The notes under the pieces: generated by a model
Seen by the model: the letters and a program-made list of their open reading frames with translations, nothing else
Database searches by the model: none
What the model was told of the DNA's origin: nothing
DNA from: Odoribacter sp. Z80
Lineage (GTDB): Bacteria; Bacteroidota; Bacteroidia; Bacteroidales; Marinifilaceae
DNA length: 64,000 nucleotides
Reading direction: 5' to 3'
NCBI RefSeq assembly: GCF_009935865.1
Contig: NZ_QWEL01000003.1
Span: 1-64,000 of the forward strand
Translations under genes and position numbers: made by a program
Shown here: in pieces, positions 59,348 to 64,000 of the stretch
Layout: the number at the start of each line of letters is the position of its first letter
How positions within the stretch are numbered: position 1 is the stretch's first letter

Positions 59348-60808
59348 TCATTCATTATAAGTACCCGAAATACCTCCTCCGGTTTCATTCCAGTCCGTAT
59401 GGAAAAACACACCTCGGGAAGCATCTGTCCTCTCATACGTATGTGCTCCGAAATAATCCCGCTGTGCCTGAATTAGATTCGCAGACGAACGGGAAGTCCG
59501 CAATCCGTCAAAATAAGTCAAAGCAGATGCCATACAAGGAACCGGGATGCCATTCACTAAAGCCATAGCGGTAACCTTCCGCCAAGCTCCCAAAACCTCC
59601 GCCATGCGCCCCCTAAAGAAATCATCAAACAACAAATTCTCCAATTCCGGCACATTCTCATAAGCCCGGGTTATCTGCTCCAAAAAGACAGAACGGATAA
59701 TACACCCCTTCCTCCAAATCTTAGCCAACATGCCATAATCCAATCCCCAGCCATAATGAACAGAAGCCCTCCGCAACAAAGAAAATCCCTGAGCATAAGA
59801 AACCAGTTTGGAAGCATACAAAGCATGTCCCAACCACTCGGCCAACTCTTCCTGTTTTCCCAAACCACCCCGAACCTCCGAACGATAATACCCTGCCGCT
59901 TTTTTCCGCTCGTCCGGAAGAGCCGATAAAAAACGGGCCAGCACCGCTTCCACAATCAAAGTCAATGGATCTCCTTCCTCCAGTGCAGCAACAGCCGTTA
60001 ATTTCCCCGTTCCTTTTTGCCCCGCAACATCCAGAATGTGGTCCAGCAAAAAACTACCGTCAACTTCCCTCATCCGGCAAATTTCCGAAGTAATACCCGT
60101 CAGATAACTATTCAATTCTCCCCTATTCCACACTTCAAAAATCCCGGCAATCTGGTCATTTTTCAATTGTCCGTAGTCTTTCAACAGCAAATAAGCCTCG
60201 GCTATCAACTGCATATCCCCATACTCAATACCATTATGTACCATCTTGACATAATGTCCAGCACCTCCCGGCCCTATCCATTCACAACAAGGAGTACCAT
60301 CATCCAGACGGGCAGCAATAGCCTGCAACAGATGCTTCACCAAAGGCCATGCGGCAACAGAACCTCCGGGCATGACGGAAGGACCGGTCAAAGCTCCTGT
60401 CTCCCCACCGGAAATACCTGCACCTACATAAAACATTCCCCTCTCCTCCACCTCCTTCATCCGGCGTCCCGTATCCCGGAAATCCGAATTTCCTCCGTCA
60501 ATAATCACATCCCCCGGCTCCAGGCAGGGTAATAACTCCCGAAGCACATCATCCACCGGCTGGCCGGCCCGAATCATCAGCATCACTTTACGCGGACGTT
60601 TCAGGGAAGTCACCAATTCTGCCAAAGAATAAGCCGCTACAAAATTCTTCCCTTTTCCCCGTCCCCGCATAAAACGGGTCACTACACTCTCCTTCCCGGA
60701 ATGTAAACGGTTATATACGGAAACCTGAAAACCCCTACTCTCAAAATTAAGAGCCAGATTCTCGCCCATCACTGCCAAACCGACCAAACCAATATCAGAC
60801 AAATTCAT
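59348..60808 (-). CDS. gnd: 6-phosphogluconate dehydrogenase, decarboxylating
   Basis: 486 residues from ATG 60808 (MNLSDIGLVGLAVMGENLAL). A TTG three codons upstream also opens the frame. Motifs: NADP loop GLAVMGENLALNFESRG, VYNRLHSGKE, IIDGGNSDFRDTGRR, SGGETGALTGPSVMPGG, catalytic GAGHYVKMVHNGIEYGDMQ, and C-terminal RDYFGAHTYERTD. Produces ribulose-5-phosphate and NADPH. No clear promoter box was identified in the ~90 bases upstream, after the clpB terminator. Confidence 0.95.
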   Translation of the reverse strand: MNLSDIGLVGLAVMGENLALNFESRGFQVSVYNRLHSGKESVVTRFMRGRGKGKNFVAAYSLAELVTSLKRPRKVMLMIRAGQPVDDVLRELLPCLEPGDVIIDGGNSDFRDTGRRMKEVEERGMFYVGAGISGGETGALTGPSVMPGGSVAAWPLVKHLLQAIAARLDDGTPCCEWIGPGGAGHYVKMVHNGIEYGDMQLIAEAYLLLKDYGQLKNDQIAGIFEVWNRGELNSYLTGITSEICRMREVDGSFLLDHILDVAGQKGTGKLTAVAALEEGDPLTLIVEAVLARFLSALPDERKKAAGYYRSEVRGGLGKQEELAEWLGHALYASKLVSYAQGFSLLRRASVHYGWGLDYGMLAKIWRKGCIIRSVFLEQITRAYENVPELENLLFDDFFRGRMAEVLGAWRKVTAMALVNGIPVPCMASALTYFDGLRTSRSSANLIQAQRDYFGAHTYERTDASRGVFFHTDWNETGGGISGTYNE

Positions 60809-60901
60809 ATAAAACAATATTTACACTATTACTACGTTTTTCTACAGGTAAGGTTCAGAAACAAGACCTGTGTACCACTCCTGATATATACACCAAAAAT
60901 A

Positions 60902-60931
60902 AAAACGGGAATCCCGAAGGAATCCCGTTTT
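60902..60931 (-). terminator. Intrinsic terminator of clpB
   Basis: On the minus strand AAAACGGGA / TCCCGTTTT outer stem with an inner TCC-TTCG-GGA stem, separated by one A-A type mismatch, then TTTTTATTTTTGG. Lies 46 bases after the clpB stop. Confidence 0.85.
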
Positions 60932-60977
60932 ATCTGCTACCGTCTGTTTCTATCCGTCAGCGTCTGTTACATTGATT

Positions 60978-63572
60978 TTACCGGTTTACAAAAACAAGCT
61001 TACCATCCTGGACATCCACCACAATCCGATGGTCTTTAGTCACCTGTTCAGCCAATATCTGCTTAGACAAATCGTTCAGCAAATACCTTTGAATAATCCG
61101 CTTCACCGGACGGGCTCCGAACTGAGGATCATAACCCTCCTCTGCTATCCATTCCACAGCCTTATCCGTCAACTCTATACCGATACTGTTGTTAGCCAAC
61201 ATTTTCTGTAAAGATCTCACCTGCAAACGGACAATATCCACAATCTCCGCTTTTTGCAGAGGAGTAAACATAATCACTTCGTCAATACGGTTCAGGAACT
61301 CCGGACGGATGGTCTGTTTCAGCAATTCATAAACCTCATTATTGGTTGACTCCAATACCTGTTCCCGGTTTTTATCATTCAAATCTTTCAGTTTCTCCTG
61401 AATGATATGGGCTCCTATATTGGATGTCATAATGATAATCGTATTTTTAAAATCAACTGTCCGGCCCTTATTGTCTGTCAGACGTCCGTCATCCAACACC
61501 TGCAAAAGAATATTAAACACATCCGGATGTGCCTTCTCTATCTCATCCAACAATACCACTGAATAAGGTTTACGCCTGACAGCTTCTGTCAATTGGCCTC
61601 CTTCATCATATCCGACATACCCCGGAGGTGCTCCGATCAATCGCGACACCGAATGCTTTTCCTGATATTCCGACATATCAATACGCGTCATCTGCGATTC
61701 ATCGTCAAATAAAAATTCAGCCAGGGCCTTTGCCAATTCTGTCTTTCCAACCCCCGTCGTTCCCAGGAAAATAAAAGAACCTATCGGACGGCGGGCATCC
61801 TGCAAACCGGCCCGGTTACGCCTCACCGCATCCGCCAGGGCAGCAATAGCCACTTCCTGGCCTACAACCCGTTTATGCAGCTCCTCTTCCAAATGCAATA
61901 ACTTTGCTCTCTCACTCTGCATCATCCGATTAACGGGTATTCCCGTCCATTTCGAAACGACAGCGGCAATATCATCGGCAGTCACCTCTTCACGAATCAG
62001 CGACTCTCCATGTTTCATATCTGACAACTTCTTTTTCACCTCTTCTATCCGCTGTTCGGCATCTTTCATCTTTCCGTACCGCAACTCCGCCACCTTACCG
62101 TAATCGCCTTCCCGTTCGGCCCGTCCCGCCTCGAACTTATACTGCTCAATGGCATCTTTATTTTTCTGGATTTCATCAATCAGCGAACGTTCCGATTCCC
62201 ACTGAGCCCGCAATTTGGTACGTTCATCATTCAAATCAGCCAGTTCCTTTTTTATTTCATCCAACTTTTTACTGGTTCCTTCCCGCTTTAAAGCCTCCTT
62301 CTCAATCTCCAATTGTTGGATTTTCCGGTCCAGCTCATCTATCTCTTCGGGTACGGAATTCATTTCCAACCGCAATTTAGCCGCCGCCTCATCCACTAAG
62401 TCTATGGCCTTGTCCGGCAAAAAACGGTCAGAAATGTACCGGTGAGACAATTCCACCGAAGCAATAATAGCATCGTCTGTAATCCGCACTTTATGGTGAT
62501 TTTCATATTTCTCCTTCAACCCCCGCATAATACTGATTGCGCTCATCACATCCGGCTCATCAATCATCACCTTCTGGAAACGCCGCTCCAAAGCCTTATC
62601 CTGTTCAAAATACTTCTGATATTCATTCAAAGTAGTCGCACCGATTGCTCTCAGGTCGCCGCGGGCCAGGGCCGGCTTTAAAATATTGGCGGCATCCATC
62701 GCTCCCTCGGACTTTCCAGCCCCAACCAAAGTATGGATCTCATCAATAAACAATATAATCTCCCCTTCGGAAGCCAGAACCTCATTTACCACCGCTTTCA
62801 AACGTTCTTCAAACTCCCCTTTGTATTTTGCTCCGGCAATCAAAGCTCCCATATCCAGCGAAAATATCTGTTTCGAAGCCAGGTTCGTGGGCACATCCCC
62901 GTTGACAATCCGCTGGGCCAACCCTTCGGCTATAGCCGTCTTACCGACTCCCGGCTCCCCAATCAATATCGGATTATTCTTTGTACGCCGCGAAAGAATC
63001 TGCAATACCCGCCTGATTTCATCATCCCGGCCGATTACCGGATCCAATTTTCCGTTCCGTGCCCGTTCATTCAGATTGATGGCATATTTTCCCAAAGCGT
63101 CGTAACTATCTTCGGCAGACTGGGAATTTACCTTGGACCCTTTCCGCAACCCCACAATAGCCTCTTTGGTTTCTTTTTCCGTCATACCGCTGTCTTTCAA
63201 CAACTGCGACACCTTGTCGCGCATATCCAGCAAGCCCAATAAAATATGTTCCAGCGAAATATATTGGTCTCCCATCTCCGCAGCCATCCGGGCAGCCTTT
63301 TCCAAAGCCTTGTTGCTATCGGCAGACAAATAAGCTTCCCCTCCCGATACCTTGGGATAAGCATCTATAATCCGATCCAAAGCAGCCGCTAAATTAGAGC
63401 CATTGATCCCCAATTTATTAAAAATAAACTGCGTGACATTTTCACCCACATTCATGACCCCTTTCAGCAAATGCCCCGTTTCTATCGCCTGCTGGCCTTT
63501 TCTCTGTGCAAGCTCCACCGCATTCTGCAACGCTTCCTGCGATTTGATCGTGTAATTATTCATATTCATCAT
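60978..63572 (-). CDS. clpB: ATP-dependent disaggregase ClpB
   Basis: 864 residues when started at the first of two adjacent ATGs (63572). AAGGAG lies 8 bases before it, a real Shine-Dalgarno, which rules out the 40-codon upstream extension. Clp-N double repeat (SQEALQNAVELAQRKGQQAI, EHILLGLLDMRDKVSQLL), AAA1 Walker A GEPGVGKTAIAEGLAQ, EIHTLVGAG, a coiled M-domain (~400-530), AAA2 Walker A GTTGVGKTELAKALAE, ARRPIGSF, GAPPGYVGYDEGGQL, RPEFLNRIDE. It rescues aggregated proteins with DnaK. It lies divergent to the GH20 gene; no CIRCE element was seen upstream. Confidence 0.95.
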   Translation of the reverse strand: MMNMNNYTIKSQEALQNAVELAQRKGQQAIETGHLLKGVMNVGENVTQFIFNKLGINGSNLAAALDRIIDAYPKVSGGEAYLSADSNKALEKAARMAAEMGDQYISLEHILLGLLDMRDKVSQLLKDSGMTEKETKEAIVGLRKGSKVNSQSAEDSYDALGKYAINLNERARNGKLDPVIGRDDEIRRVLQILSRRTKNNPILIGEPGVGKTAIAEGLAQRIVNGDVPTNLASKQIFSLDMGALIAGAKYKGEFEERLKAVVNEVLASEGEIILFIDEIHTLVGAGKSEGAMDAANILKPALARGDLRAIGATTLNEYQKYFEQDKALERRFQKVMIDEPDVMSAISIMRGLKEKYENHHKVRITDDAIIASVELSHRYISDRFLPDKAIDLVDEAAAKLRLEMNSVPEEIDELDRKIQQLEIEKEALKREGTSKKLDEIKKELADLNDERTKLRAQWESERSLIDEIQKNKDAIEQYKFEAGRAEREGDYGKVAELRYGKMKDAEQRIEEVKKKLSDMKHGESLIREEVTADDIAAVVSKWTGIPVNRMMQSERAKLLHLEEELHKRVVGQEVAIAALADAVRRNRAGLQDARRPIGSFIFLGTTGVGKTELAKALAEFLFDDESQMTRIDMSEYQEKHSVSRLIGAPPGYVGYDEGGQLTEAVRRKPYSVVLLDEIEKAHPDVFNILLQVLDDGRLTDNKGRTVDFKNTIIIMTSNIGAHIIQEKLKDLNDKNREQVLESTNNEVYELLKQTIRPEFLNRIDEVIMFTPLQKAEIVDIVRLQVRSLQKMLANNSIGIELTDKAVEWIAEEGYDPQFGARPVKRIIQRYLLNDLSKQILAEQVTKDHRIVVDVQDGKLVFVNR

Positions 63573-63733
63573 CTTACATTCTCCTTTCCATTGACAGAAA
63601 TTACAAATCTTATACCGATTCACACAAAGAAAGGTTTCATAGAACATTTTAGAGATATTTTGCCAAATTGACATAATAAATACAAAAAACAAGACAGAAA
63701 GTCAGAATATTCTCTGAAATCAACTTTTTTTAA

Positions 63734-63741
63734 TACCTTTG
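63734..63741 (+). promoter_or_regulatory. Candidate -7 box for the GH20 gene
   Basis: TACCTTTG fits TAnnTTTG, 32 bases before the ATG at 63773. An AGAATATTCT palindrome (63704-63713) sits just upstream, between the divergent GH20 and clpB genes. Confidence 0.45.
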
Positions 63742-63772
63742 AACATATAAACAAACTCTTAAATTTATCGTG

Positions 63773-64000
63773 ATGATGCCATTTCACCCTCAACGTTTCA
63801 TTTTCGCCCTGCTCTTTTCCGTTTCCGCAACAATAGTTTCCGCCCAAGCTCTTATCCCGGTTCCGGCCCATATCAATCCCTCAAAAGGAGAATACCGCTT
63901 CCGGCCCATAGAAAAAATCATCATCACCGATACTTCTTTACAAAACGAAGCAACGGAACTAAAAAAAATCATCCAAAAACGCACAGGAAGCAACACACAT
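63773..64000 (+). CDS. Family 20 glycoside hydrolase (beta-N-acetylhexosaminidase), 5' part only
   Basis: 76 codons open to the window edge. Signal peptide RFIFALLFSVSATIVSAQA, then the GH20b N-terminal domain pattern ALIPVPAHINPSKGEYRF and ATELKKIIQKRTGSN (LIPxP..., GxYRF, L..I...TG). Probably periplasmic or surface enzyme removing terminal GlcNAc/GalNAc from host glycans, which would fit with the NahK-like kinase 6 kb upstream. The catalytic Asp-Glu pair is outside the window. Confidence 0.8.
   Translation, partial: MMPFHPQRFIFALLFSVSATIVSAQALIPVPAHINPSKGEYRFRPIEKIIITDTSLQNEATELKKIIQKRTGSNTH

Noticed and set aside
1-64000. CRISPR arrays, insertion sequences, integrase or attachment sites
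   Set aside because: No regularly spaced direct repeats, transposase or recombinase motifs, or target-site duplications were seen on reading both strands.

Overview
The window looks like a chromosomal segment of a Bacteroidota bacterium, most likely an anaerobic gut member of the Bacteroidales. The evidence is two loci pairing a PorP/SprF-type outer-membrane protein with a giant secreted protein that ends in a gliding-motility-associated (type B) type IX secretion C-terminal domain, a GldJ-type lipoprotein, GH97 and GH20 glycosidases, several promoter-like TAnnTTTG -7 boxes, and a general lack of Shine-Dalgarno sequences. The indolepyruvate oxidoreductase / ETF / acyl-CoA dehydrogenase block suggests amino-acid fermentation. 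An Odoribacter/Butyricimonas-like relative is a plausible guess that the sequence alone does not prove. No IS element, prophage, CRISPR array or rRNA gene was seen.

Layout. (1) 1-16.9 kb, minus strand: one long operon led by a PorP/SprF protein (15883-16863). It is followed by two alternating pairs of small secreted proteins carrying beta-helix fragments and DUF1566/Lcl-like domains, then a 2690-residue protein with about 27 divergent InlB-type repeats and a type B sorting domain, then a formylglycine-synthase-like / discoidin-like / fibrinogen-like (YCD-GGGW) protein and a paralog of it cut by the window edge. (2) 17.0-20.6 kb, plus: small acidic protein, DUF4301, DUF368 polyprenyl-phosphate transporter, aroE. 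(3) 20.6-26.9 kb, plus: a structured leader RNA, iorA, iorB, a long inverted repeat, etfB, etfA and an acyl-CoA dehydrogenase, closed by a strong terminator. (4) 27.1-30.5 kb: tricorn-type S41 protease with its own terminator. (5) 30.5-31.7 kb, minus: asnA behind an unannotated Asn-rich leader peptide and attenuator. (6) 31.9-39.4 kb, plus: znuABC-like importer, GH97 glycosidase, lpd, secreted C1 (bleomycin-hydrolase-like) peptidase. (7) ispF (minus), then gldJ-murF-glycosyltransferase-pyrC (plus), then purD and a membrane protein (minus). (8) 47.5-55.5 kb, minus: second PorP/SprF plus 1946-residue PKD-rich type B protein, followed by PAS and DUF2461 genes. (9) 55.8-64 kb: two identical tRNA-Asn genes, a NahK-like kinase, DUF2721, zwf, gnd, clpB, and the start of a GH20 hexosaminidase.

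How the parts fit: GldJ belongs to the T9SS/gliding apparatus and the two PorP/SprF-type-B loci look like its dedicated cargo cassettes. zwf/gnd form the oxidative pentose phosphate branch. murF, the polyprenyl-phosphate glycosyltransferase and DUF368 are cell-envelope functions. The most distinctive observations are the asparagine attenuator in front of asnA, the split beta-helix gene chain in the first operon, and the branched leader RNA in front of iorAB.
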